Assembly: GCF_000611645.1 (NCBI RefSeq)
Contig: NW_014013029.1
Coordinates: 1 to 18,539, forward strand
Direction: 5' to 3'
Length of the DNA: 18,539 nucleotides
Source of the DNA: Monoraphidium neglectum
Lineage: Eukaryota > Chlorophyta > Chlorophyceae > Sphaeropleales > Selenastraceae
Shown here piece by piece: positions 9,213 to 18,539 of this stretch (positions are counted from its first letter, which is position 1; every line of letters begins with the position of its first letter). The position numbers and the translations under genes are program-made. The notes below the pieces were generated by a model. That model saw nothing but the letters and a program-made list of their open reading frames with translations. It was not told the DNA's origin and searched no databases.

Positions 9213-12200
9213 ATGCCGCTCCTTCTCTCATCCGCACTTGTTGCAGCCACGGCCGCGCTGCTGGTCAGTCCAGCCTCGGCGCAGGACGTGTTTGCAATGG
9301 TATCTGCGCAGCAGATGCAGGTGCAGGCTCAGAGCCAGTATAGCTGGACGCTGAGTGCGGCGACGCCAAAACCCTCCACCCTCAGCGTCCCCGTCGACGG
9401 CGGCAGCAGCAGCAGCAGCAGCAGCGGCAGCAGCGGCAGCGGGACGGTCACCTTCACCACGACATACACGCGCCAGCTCACCAACGCCTTGCTGCAGGTG
9501 CGGCGCTCGCGGCCGCATGGGCAGTGCCTGGAGCGGCAGCCGCAGCGCGACAGCTCTGCCGTGGGCGTGCCATGATCTCGGCGTGATGCTTCGCATCGAA
9601 CGGCCCTGCATGCAGCGGCAGCCGGGGTCCTGCATGCAGCTGCAGCCGGGGTGCTGCATGCAGCGGCAGCCGGGGTCATGCATGCAGCTGGAGCCTGGGC
9701 TCCGCATGCAGCTGCAGCAAGCTGCTGCACTCCGCTGACGACGCCCGCCCAGACGCGCACACCCCCTGCGCGAACCAAACCGGCCGCGTCGATCGACCCC
9801 AGGTATCGGGGCTCTTGGAATTCCAGAACCGCGGCGCCGCCGCAGTCACGGTCAGCAACGGCCAGGTCAGCGTGTGCAACGGCCTGCTGCCTGGCATGGA
9901 GGCCGCCGCCGCGAGCTTTGGGGTTGTCTCCTCATCACCATCCTCGTCAGGGGGCGCCGGATCTGCATACAACCCCAGCTTCACCCTCGGCGGCGCCGTC
10001 CCCGGCTGCAGCGGGCCGTCGTTCGTGCTGCCCCTGCTGGGCGGGACTCTCCTGGTGCCCGCCAGCAACCGCGCCCTCATGCCGTTCGCCGGCACCGCCG
10101 TCGTCGCCGGAGCAGGCGGCGGCGGGGACAGCATCAGCGCGATCAGCGCCGCGGGGTCGGGGCCGCTGGCAGTGGCATATGTAGAAGCGGTCTTGAGCAA
10201 CGGGCAGCGCGTCACGTCGGTGCCTCAGATCATCAGTTACATAGTGACGGCAGGTGAGCCGCCGCCGCCGGCCCCCCGCGGGCACAGCCACCTGGTGTTT
10301 CACATGTGGCAGCTTGTTTTGCGGGCGGCGCATCTTGTGTTATTGCCTATTACTGGCTGCCAATTTTGCGCGTCTTGCCCGCAGCCGCACCACCACACCT
10401 TTGACTGTCGGCCAATGGCAACCTGTTGCCCCATGACCCTCTGCCCCGCACCGATGCACCGCCCAGGCGACGGTGGCGGCGGAGTCCAGGGCCAGGGCGC
10501 GACAGCCACCGCGTGAGCCGCCCTTTTTGCTGCCAGGGGCTGGTGCATGCCTTCGCGACCGCGCATGCGGCTCGGCAAATGCGTTTTGTGGTTGCGGCAG
10601 GCCTGCAGGGTGTACATGCGATAACACTCCAGCCCTGGCGGAGCTTCCCATGTTGTGGGCGTTAGCTGGCATGTGTCTTGTTGGGCGAGGCTGCCGCGCG
10701 ATCCGTCTCCTCAATTAACACCCGGCCGCCGCCCGCCCGCCCGCGCAGGTTCGATGAGTTTGTCGTGTCGCCCGCGGTAGCGCAAGGGGCCGCCTCGTCC
10801 GCGCCGCAGCCGATCAAGCCCTCCAGCGTGGCGGGGCCGAGCATCCCCGACGCCACCAATGGGCTGAAACTCACTCAAACGACGGTGGTCACGTGGGTTT
10901 GCTGGCTCTGCCTGATTGCAATCGAGCCACGGTGCCGCATGGGGAGTAGCACAGCAACATGTGATGACGCACAGGCGGGCCTTGACGGTGTGCGGCGTGG
11001 GCCCAAGGGGTGGCGAGGACGCGCATGCCAGGCATTCTGGGCAGGAATGACCCATGCGGCCGGCGGTAGCTTGGGCAATTGGAGCTGTGGGGACCGCTCC
11101 CCTCGCTTCACAAGCCGCAGCCAGTCCCCTCGTGAGCTGCAGCGCTCAGGCATGCACCACCCATGCAGCCTCAGGCCCACGGCTCCGCCTCAAGTTACCT
11201 GCCTGGCCGCGGCTGCATGATTATCGTTTACCCACGACAAAAACACCCCGCTGCGACCCGACCCCCTCCGCCGCCCCCTGTTTCGCAGCTACACGGCCAC
11301 ATTTGACTACAAGTCGTCAGGCCAGCCGGCCTGCGGCGTCCCTCTGACGGCCAGCAACCGCCAGCGGCTGGCCGTTGATAACCCTGGGTCTGGCCAGATC
11401 CCTCAGCCCATCACAACCACCGTCACCATCACATTCACCGGCTGCCCTGGCGCCGCCGGCGCGGCTACAACCGCCCCCGCCGGCAGCGCCACGGCGCGGC
11501 TCGGGCGCGTGGCGGTGGCCGCTGGCGATGACGTCACTTGGACGCTCGAAAAGTGGTCAAACGCGACGGCGCTGGTGTTGAAGCCGGGGCAGTACAAAAC
11601 TGTGGCGTACCGCGTGACCGCCACGCGGTCGGCCCCCAAATCGGCATACACCGTCAGCGGCAGCCTGCTCGTCTTCCAGCCGCCGGGCGCCGCGGGGCCC
11701 GTGCAGTCTGCGACGGTTACCCTCAGCGGCGGCGCCAGCAGCCCCGCGGCCTGCGCGGCGCCGGCCGCGGACGGCTCCTCTGAGTGCCGCTTCGGGCCGA
11801 TCCCGTACGCCGGCGCGCCCGGCGGGGCGGCGCCCGGCAGCGCGGCGGCGGACGTCGTGCTCGCCGACGGCCGGCGGCTGGCGGCGCCGCCGCAGGCGCT
11901 GGACTTTGCTGCGGCATCGCAGGGCGCGGCGGGGCCGGGCTTGGGCGCGGACCTGACTGACTCATTTGACCCTGTTGGGCTGGCTGCTGCAACGGCTTCC
12001 GGGGTCAGACTGGATTGGGACAAGGTGGGCTGGTCGGGCCTGGTCACACCCTGAGGCATGCGGACCGCCGTTTACGGTTGCGTGTTTGGATCTCAGACCC
12101 AAGCATTGTGCCGCAAATCCTGGAGGCGTGTGCGGGCGTCGCCGGCCGATTCTGTGTGCTGAGTACAGGCTCTCGCAGGGTGCATTGTGCAGGGCCACGC

Positions 12201-12673
12201 CGACAATTCAGTTGCTGCAGCGGTTTGACATGCTGGGCCCTCGCCTCATCCTGCTGCTCCCCACACCTCCGCTCGCCCTGCAGGCGGCCGCCCCTCCGCC
12301 TGCCGGCGAGGGCCCGCTCGCTCTGACAGACGGCCGCGTTTTCGAATACGCTGTTCGAATCGGCGTCGCCCGCAAGTGCGGCCGGTGGCAGCTCGACAGC
12401 GCGGCGCGGCTAGCCCCCAGGGGCGCGCAGCCGCCGGTGATCGCCCAGTCGCCGCTGGTGGTGCAGGTCGCGGGCTGCCCGCTGCCTCTGGAGGCTGCCA
12501 TGGGGCTGTTCACCACATGGGTGGTGAGCTGCGCGCGGCGAGAGGGGCCGCGTGCGTGCGGCCGCGCGGGTTGGTTTGGGCCCATGCAGGTGCCGCCGCC
12601 GCCGCGGCTGCTGCTGCTGCTGCTGCTGCTGCTGCCGACAACGCCGCTGCTGCCGGCGCCGCGGCTGCAAGCC

Positions 12674-12735
<62 letters not shown>

Positions 12736-13960
12736 GCCGCTGCCGCTGCCGCTGCTGCTGCTGCTGCTGCTGCTGATGTTATCACGGTGCTGCTTCTGCC
12801 CCCCGATGCAGTTATGTGCATGCAACACGCGCATTGATGTACGGGATTGTTGCCCCCTCCCACGCCGCCATGACACACACCCCATTCATTGGCTCACGCG
12901 GCCCGTACTCGCTCGCCACCCTTGTTCACAAAGTCACGCCCCCCTCTCCCCCTTCCCTTTTGCTTTCCCCAGTCAATGGATTTTACTTGGTCGGCTGCAG
13001 TCACGCCTGCAAGCCCCAGGCTGCGTATCAAGTACGACACCGCCACCTCAGTGCCCCTCATCACAACCCAAATCACTAAGTCCGGGCCCCCCACGCGCCG
13101 GTTTGTTTCCGGCACCGTCCGCCTCACAAACCCCAACAGCAACGTTCCCCTGCCGCTCGGCGGCGTGTTCGCGACGTCGGGCGGCGCGGCGGGCAGCCGC
13201 GTAGCGGCCGGCTGCCCCGGTGACGCTACGTCGCTCGCGCCGCGCTCCGTGACGGCCTGCCCATTCAACGTCAGTTGGACGAGTGACAAGGACGGCGTGC
13301 TGGGCGGGGTGGCGCTTTTCCCAGAGGGCGACGTGCAGGCGGTCGCCCGAGACTGGCCATTCACATTCCAGACCGCCCGCATGTTTGGCGGCGGCGCCAC
13401 GGCGCGCGTCTCAAACGCTGCGGCGCTGTTGGGGCCCGACGGACGGGCGGTTGCGGACGGGCGGTTTGGTTTCCGTGTTTTTGGCGACGTTCACAGTGCG
13501 GCCGCGCCTAAGATCCTGGGTGAGGGGCGGCGCCTTTACATACAAGCCCAGCTGGGCCCGCTCGGCACTGGCGGGTGTGGTAGCTACAAGGTGAGTACCT
13601 GCTCTGGCGGCCGCGCCAGCCTCACCGGCGCGAACGAGGGCGGTTCCTGTGGGGGCGAGGCGCTGCTGCGATGTCTGTCGCCGCTGCAATTGCCCGGGGC
13701 TTCAAGCTAGCCAGCTTGGCTGCTGCTGACAGACTGATGCATGCGTTTGGTGACCGACTCTGATCATTATGGTCCCAGCCCTGCAAGCCCTCGCCTAAAA
13801 TACAATACGTGCACGCGCGCGCTCCTCTGAACCGCGCCCCTCACATCGCAAAACGTCACAGCTGGTGGTCACCTCCATTGTCAAGCCCCAGCCAGAGGGT
13901 GTGTCGCAAGCAGAGGTGCGGGCCGTCGGCGCCATCAACATCGACGTGTACGGCTGCTGA
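9213..13960 (+). CDS. large secreted protein with three repeats of a beta-rich (DUF11/Ig-like) unit
   Basis: Exons 9213-9497, 9803-10253, 10467-10512, 10749-10892, 11289-12024, 12284-12523, 12973-13590 and 13862-13960 join with matching phases into about 872 residues. The chosen start gives a clean signal peptide (MPLLLSSALVAATAALLVSP, then ASAQ). Three related modules follow. They begin near residues 43 (YSWTL), 391 (VTWTLEKW) and 638 (FTWSAAV), and each runs through an alternating V/T strand to a VSG-x-L/V motif (96, 431, 679). Each is followed by a variable Ser/Gly/Ala-rich insert and a closing part with a C-G pair that ends in a GC (360-361, 618-619, 871-872). This pattern recalls beta-sandwich surface-adhesin modules of algal and bacterial extracellular proteins. 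No membrane anchor or enzyme motif is seen. A wall or matrix role is inferred. A Ser/Gly tract (65-77) comes from an AGC repeat. The 46-base exon 3 is supported by phase only. Confidence 0.75.
9403..9441 (+). repeat. coding AGC/GGC triplet tract (Ser/Gly linker)
   Basis: An AGC run interrupted by GGC encodes the Ser-rich loop SSSSSSSGSSGSG in the first beta module of the secreted protein. Its length is likely polymorphic, and it sits in a loop position between two strands. Confidence 0.85.
9605..9724 (+). repeat. 24-bp minisatellite, five copies, in intron 1
   Basis: Five head-to-tail 24-base units lie at 9605, 9629, 9653, 9677 and 9701. Each carries GCATGCAGC followed by GCAGCCGGGGT or a variant; the last two copies are more diverged. 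The array lies within the intron 9498-9802 of the triple-repeat secreted protein. The period is a multiple of three, so several frames stay open across it. Confidence 0.9.
12608..12775 (+). repeat. CTG triplet repeat blocks in intron 6
   Basis: Three CTG runs lie at 12608-12634, 12677-12733 (19 uninterrupted units) and 12752-12775 (8 units), separated by CCG-rich interruptions. They lie in the intron 12524-12972 of the secreted protein gene. The frames across it (poly-Leu, poly-Ala, poly-Cys; poly-Ser and poly-Ala on the other strand) are by-products of the repeat. Confidence 0.95.
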
Positions 13961-14403
13961 TGTGGATCTCCACAACAGCGCTGCTTGCCCTCCTGGCTTC
14001 CAGTCAAAGTGGAGTCAAAGGCGGCCTCGCCATCGCGTCCAAGGCGGCCGTTAACCCAACGGCGGGCCCGCCGCGCGAGGAATATATCCCTATAGACCGC
14101 TGCGACGGCTGCAGCCTACTAGTGGGTCGGGGCATCCACAGCTTGGTGTCTCGCCGCTGCCTGTCTGGTGGCTGCCGGGAGACGGTTGGATGCACACCCA
14201 TTTCCAAATGGGCGGGCGGGCCGCGCAGCATCCAGCAGCTGCACGATCGCGGCTGCGGGCACTGTGGGTGCGCGGCGATGACCCCTGCTGCGCTGACGGG
14301 GCGCATAATTGAGGGCGTCTGCTGTCGGGCCATCGCTTGCTCTGCTTGTGGGGGTTTCAACACACAGAGCAATGACATGTTGCACTGCAGGATGCCCCTG
14401 TGA
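13960..14403 (+). CDS. hypothetical Cys-rich ORF overlapping the stop of the upstream gene
   Basis: The ATG overlaps the TGA of the secreted-protein gene (TGATG), and the frame runs 147 codons. It begins with a hydrophobic stretch that could be a weak signal peptide (MWISTTALLALLASSQSG). Fifteen Cys follow, many in CxxC, CxC or CC arrangements (RCDGCS, RGCGHCGC, VCCRAIACSACGG). No family is recognised. It may simply be 3' UTR sequence of the upstream gene. Polycistronic nuclear transcripts with a downstream second ORF are known in green algae, which makes a real product conceivable. Confidence 0.2.
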   Translation: MWISTTALLALLASSQSGVKGGLAIASKAAVNPTAGPPREEYIPIDRCDGCSLLVGRGIHSLVSRRCLSGGCRETVGCTPISKWAGGPRSIQQLHDRGCGHCGCAAMTPAALTGRIIEGVCCRAIACSACGGFNTQSNDMLHCRMPL

Positions 14404-16360
14404 CCCGCAGCAACGGGTTTGGGGGCGCCCCGCCGGAGTTGCAGCTGCTGCCAGACCGCAGCACAGATTGTTTGTGCCGTTGCCTCGAAACGCAATTGCA
14501 AACGCCAGTTGGTTCGATGCCACTGCTGCCTAATGAGAAATGTGGCCTGTTTTCCATGTCTGTCTGCTTTTCAGATGCATGTGCAGGGGTTAGGGCTGAG
14601 CAAGCCTTTTCCCGCTACACGTGCCCCTGGTGCACACATGGTGCGCCTTCAACGCAGCTAACAGGCGCCCTCAGCAAACACTGGCAGGAACTTTTCTTGA
14701 ATAAAATTCCATCAATTGCTACTTAAATCTACAAATTTATCACGACCTGCTTGCACATGCACTCACATAATTGAGGAGCAAGGGTTTTTGAAGGGACGCT
14801 TTACTGAAGTAATAGGCATTGAAGAAGCAACGGTCATCGTCCAATGCAACCGTCTGATTTTAAGGGCTTCCGCAACAGGACTTGTGGTTTCTACTGCACC
14901 AGGAATTGCAACCAGATGGTATGCAGGGGCGTGCGTGTGCGTTGTACCTACGGAAGGGTCGTGCAGCACAGACTGCACGCCTCGGTGATGTCGTGTGGGC
15001 CCGCCAAGAGTGACCTATATGTACCTCTCAAAAACACACCCCACACGCGCCGACGCCTTGCTCAGTCGAGTCATCGGTCCCCCCAAATCACCAGCTGCTT
15101 CCACCATCACAGGGCCCCTTGCCAGCTGGCATTCGGTGCCCTCCGCATTTCTTCAGCTGCTGGAATACGAATAACAGTCTGCTGGTGCCCGTTTGGCTGT
15201 TTATGCTTCTGAGAGGGCGAGGCGGCCCAGGTACGCACCGACCCAAACCAGTCATCGCCTTGCCCAGTTGTCCCCCCACCACTCGTGCACCTTGGCGTTC
15301 CTCAAGACCGAGGGGACCGCTGCGCAACGTCACCAGACGCCTACTGATGCGCAGGGCGTGATGCTGCTTTGAGAACCTTGTTGGTACAGTATATCTTTCC
15401 AGGCATCGTGGCTGCTGCCTTCATACCGCATGCGCGCATCAACGCGCGGAAGGGGGTGAGGTGAGGCCCCGCCTAATTCTCTGCGGCGGGCACCCACCCG
15501 GAGTGGGCGCACTTAGTTATAGTAAGAACAGAGATCAGAGTAATAAAAAATTAATCTTGGGAGTTGCAGACTACCGTAATGAAAAGTCCCCAATGGACTG
15601 CCTCTTTGTGGGTGTTCCTGATTCCCTGAATATGCCACCCAAACGATGTGGGCGGCTGCATGTGCTGGGCCATCACGGCTGCAAAGGGGGCAGGGAGAGG
15701 GGTTGACCTGTGAGCAGGGATGCCAGCTGACCCGTTCCCGACATGACATGGGTGGCTGGCTGCGTGCCGGTTGAGCAGTAGCGGGCACGATGGGTCCAAA
15801 AAACTCAGACTGTTGAGACGGGCCGCACGCCGCAGGAATAGGCCGGTCGCAGGGAGTGCACAGGTAAGAGAACTGTGGGATGTGTGTGGGCCGGCTCCAC
15901 GTCATCTGCAACGGAGCTCACTGGCAGCAGGTCGCAGGCAGGCCATACAGATATGTGTGATGTTGCTGCACGCACTAGGTATTAAGTGGCTGTATGGTAA
16001 CCTGGCGGAGCAAGACCGATGAACGGAAGGAAGCACGGTGAAGGCACGATCACGGCGGGATGCAATCGCACCGTTCATTGATTCTTGACTATTGTAGTGT
16101 GATTTGAAACGTGAATTGCCGAAAGACTGACTCTGTCCGGCCGAGGCACGCGGCACATCCTTGCCCGTCGGCACGATCGCTTGCTTGCCCGTGCGCGAAG
16201 TACCTTAAAGATATTTGATATCTGGTATTGCAGCGACTGCAGCGCGCGGCAGTGCCCCTCCGTTGCCTAGTAGGCACACCGGCGAAGTGCGCCCGGCGCG
16301 GGCGTGTCGGTGTGCTCCGCTGGCAAACGCGCAACCCCCGTCCTTAGTGGCAGGCGCACG
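14404..16360. other. gene-poor stretch of lower GC
   Basis: About 2 kb without a supportable gene. It should contain the end of the secreted-protein transcript. An ORF at 14716-14988 stands out for its low GC and protein-like residue mix (KGRFTEVIGIEEATVIV). The remaining frames on both strands lack coding bias, splice logic or motifs. I find no terminal inverted repeats, LTRs or transposase signatures. Confidence 0.4.
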
Positions 16361-16361
16361 G

Positions 16362-16380
16362 CCAATCAGCCGCCGCCAAT
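16362..16380 (+). promoter_or_regulatory. paired CCAAT boxes upstream of the methyltransferase
   Basis: CCAAT occurs at 16362-16366 and 16376-16380, 73-91 bases before the ATG at 16453, in a very GC-rich TATA-less context. The spacing is compatible with a core promoter of a housekeeping gene. Function is inferred from position only. Confidence 0.35.
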
Positions 16381-16452
16381 AGCGCACCGCCATCACCCCA
16401 TCCGTACAGCGCACGGCGCCGCGTTCAGCGCGCGCGCGGCGACGTGGGTCGC

Positions 16453-18539
16453 ATGGCCGCGACATCGCCGCCGCCGGAGACGCCGCCGCCGGCATCCCCC
16501 GCGCAGCCGGCGCAGGGCTGGCAGCAGGTCCCGTATGCCGAGCCCGCATACTGGGAGGCGCGCTACGGACGGGAGCACCAGCCCTTCGAATGGTTCCTGG
16601 GTGAGGGTGCGCCCCTAGAAGACGCCGCACGAGGCGCCCGCGCCCCAAGCAGACCCAGCACACCCAGCACACCTGGCCTAGCAGCCTCGCCCGCCCGCCG
16701 CGCTGCGCCCACCCCTGCACATGGATTTCCCGCTCACTGTCTTCCCGGCATCTTGGTCGTGCGCGCGCGCGTGTCCAGGGTACTGCGCGCTGCGGCGGGT
16801 GCTCCGCACCTTCCTCTCGAAGCGCAAGCCCGTGCTTCAGATCGGCTGCGGGACGTCGAACATTCAGGAAGGCATGGCGCGCGCCGGCTGGACAGTCGTC
16901 AACGTGAGCCCTTGATCGCCAGCCCCAGCCCCTCTTCCCCACGAGCTCCGCCGCGATGCCGCGCCCGCGCGCACTGTCAAGTGCACGACAGCACCAATCC
17001 TTGTGCTTACACACGTCAGCGGCTGACCCCAGCATGCGTCAACCCGCCGGTGACCTGCTTGCCACCTGCAACCGCCGACCCAGCCAGTCGGCGGCACACG
17101 AGCAAGCTGTGCAGCCCGCGCCGGGCGCCCACTGCCCAGGGGCGCTGGCCCGGCGCGACAGCACGCGCGCTCGTGCATGAGCGCTCCCAAGCCGCGTGCT
17201 CTCCCGCATGGCGCCCGCATGGCGTCTGCATGGCGGCTGCGGCGCCACCTCGCAGGTCGACATCGCCCACAACGTGATTGAGCAGCTGACAGAGGAGCAC
17301 AGGGGCATCAGCGGCCTGAGCTATGTCAAGGCCGACTGCCGCGACATGCCAGAGTTCGGGGACTGTCAGTTTGGGGGCGTGCTTGACAAGGGTGAGGATG
17401 CGCAGGGGGTGGGGAGAGGCGAGCAGGCGCCCACATCTGCGCGATTTGAGCCCCACTGGCGCCATCGCGGCGACCGCTCGCATTGGCGCCGTGCATTCGG
17501 GCTTGCGCGCGAGAGTTTGTGCACATGCGCGCCCACATGCGCACCTGCCGGCAAGCCCGCACGATTAACCCCACAAGCCCATGCTCCCTACTGCCAACCA
17601 TTACTTGCGCGCGCGCCGCCGGCGCAGGCACGGTGGATGCGCTGCTGTGCTCCAAGGAGGGCGTCTCGAACGTCTCCCGCATGTTTTCAGAGGCTTCGCG
17701 CATCCTGACCCCCGGCGGCGTCTTCCTCATGGTGTCCCTGGGCGACCCGACGCGCCGCTTGTGCCTGCTGTGCTGCGAGCGCTACGAATGGGACGTCCAG
17801 GCGAGTGCCTTTGGGAGTGCCTAAACTTGGGAGCGCCCCAACCCTAAACCCTGGACCCTAAACCCTCACCCTTGCACCCTGAGCCTTTGCGAGCGTTCAC
17901 ACCCGCTGGTGCCTGCCAGCCTCACTACCTCGGCCAATTGTTGCGCGGAGGGGGGACGTGCACCGTGGATGGCGGCTTGGCAGCGCCAGGGATCGCGTCC
18001 CGTGCTCGTGGATTTTGGCTTCAAACCCGCTGCACGCCCGACTGGGCTGTCTTTGCGGCTTTGTTTGTCGTATGCAGGTGCTGTTGCTGCCCAAGATCGC
18101 GCCGGACAACCAGGCCACAGTAGGCGGCAGGTGCGCAAAGGGGATCGTGCCTGTACTCGCCGGCCGCGTGTGCCCGTGCTTGGACTGCGGGCATGCACTC
18201 ATGTATGGGATGCAGTTGTGGCCGCCCTGCCATGACGTCATCATCACGGGTTCTGAGCTCCTGAGCTGGTGCTGCAGGCTTTCACGCAGCCGGTGCCGGC
18301 GCTGGCCGGTGTGCTGCGCGGCACAGCTGCCCACGGCCAACCCGGCCTTGCCGTCTCAGTCGCGCCGCCCCGCCCGCCCGTCTCTCGCTTGGCCGCCGCC
18401 GTCTCTAGGGCCATCAACGACACGCTGCAGCCGGTGGACTTTTTGGGCCCCTTTGAGGTGCTGGACGCGGATACCCTGGGTGAGCCCGCCGGCATTCTCT
18501 AAGGTTCAAAGGCGTGCTCGCGGCGGGACCGTGGACCTC
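16453..18539 (+). CDS. METTL13/EEF1AKMT4-like SAM-dependent methyltransferase, partial at the right edge
   Basis: Exons 16453-16600, 16779-16903, 17256-17391, 17628-17800, 18078-18130 and 18409-18479 join in phase (about 235 residues); the gene continues past the window. After a Pro/Ala-rich N-terminus, PYAEPAYWEARYGREHQPFEW matches the family's YW-x3-Y...FEWF/Y entry motif. Motif I is VLQIGCGTSNIQEGMA (68-83), the acidic ribose-binding position is in VVNVDIAHNVI, YVKADCRDMPEF follows, and the hallmark LDKGTVDALLC spans exons 3 and 4. ILTPGGVFLMVSLGDP is the post-core strand. Relatives methylate lysines of elongation factor 1A; the substrate here is inferred. Exon 4 appears to end with a GC donor (CAG/gcgagt). 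The last exon (AINDTLQPVDFLGPFEVLDADTL) is not a part I recognise from the family and may begin an extra C-terminal region. The start is the first ATG in the open frame. Confidence 0.85.
17842..17862 (+). repeat. interstitial telomere-like CCCTAAA units
   Basis: Two CCCTAAACCCT units (CCCTAAA at 17842-17848 and 17856-17862), with degenerate CCCT-rich flanks to about 17880, lie inside intron 4 of the methyltransferase gene. The unit equals the complement of the plant-type telomere repeat TTTAGGG. Confidence 0.8.

Noticed and set aside
11403..12059. 218-codon minus-strand ORF
   Set aside because: It is the antisense shadow of the GC-rich exon 5 of the secreted-protein gene, whose plus-strand frame has phase-matched splice sites and repeat motifs.
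12208..12885. long ORFs with poly-Ser, poly-Ala, poly-Leu or poly-Cys on both strands
   Set aside because: They are produced by the CTG repeat in an intron; no splice-consistent exon includes them.
1..18539. CRISPR arrays, operons, riboswitches, transposon ends
   Set aside because: No regularly spaced identical repeats, no prokaryotic gene packing, and no terminal inverted repeats or LTR pairs were seen; the spliced genes mark the DNA as eukaryotic nuclear.

Overview
ORGANISM. The window looks like nuclear DNA of a GC-rich green alga (Chlorophyta). Every convincing gene is cut by many short introns with GT (once apparently GC) donors and C/T-AG acceptors. Exons are short and GC-rich at third codon positions, introns carry microsatellites, one 3' end has the green-algal TGTAA polyadenylation motif, and one intron carries CCCTAAA plant-type telomere units. 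The protein types (LysM-tailed papain, secreted beta-rich repeat protein) also fit a chlorophyte. I cannot name the species. All gene models below were built by hand from reading-frame continuity, splice-phase matching and family motifs. LAYOUT. (1) 1-157, minus: tail end of an exon of an unrecognised gene leaving the window on the left. (2) 705-4642, plus: an 11-exon secreted papain-family cysteine peptidase followed by a LysM-like domain and three tandem metallothionein-like cysteine modules. (3) 6909-5430, minus, convergent with (2): a small HIRAN-domain protein ending in an ExoX-like C-terminal motif. (4) 7162-8132, plus, divergent from (3) across about 250 bp: a three-exon type I membrane protein of the JTB (jumping translocation breakpoint) family. 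(5) 9213-13960, plus: an eight-exon secreted protein of about 872 residues made of three diverged copies of one large beta-rich unit, probably extracellular or wall-associated. (6) 13961-16452: 2.5 kb without a confident gene, with a Cys-rich ORF that starts on the stop codon of (5) and an isolated lower-GC ORF. (7) 16453 to beyond the right edge, plus: a METTL13/EEF1AKMT4-like SAM-dependent methyltransferase, six exons visible. HOW THE GENES RELATE. This is ordinary eukaryotic gene order rather than an operon. Three genes (2, 4, 5) encode secreted or membrane proteins; (3) and (7) are intracellular, probably in DNA handling and protein methylation. There is no mobile-element cassette, CRISPR array or RNA gene that I can support. 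The most unusual items are the papain-LysM-metallothionein-like fusion, the minimal HIRAN plus ExoX-tail protein, the internal triplication in (5), and a probable GC-AG intron carrying telomere-like units in (7).
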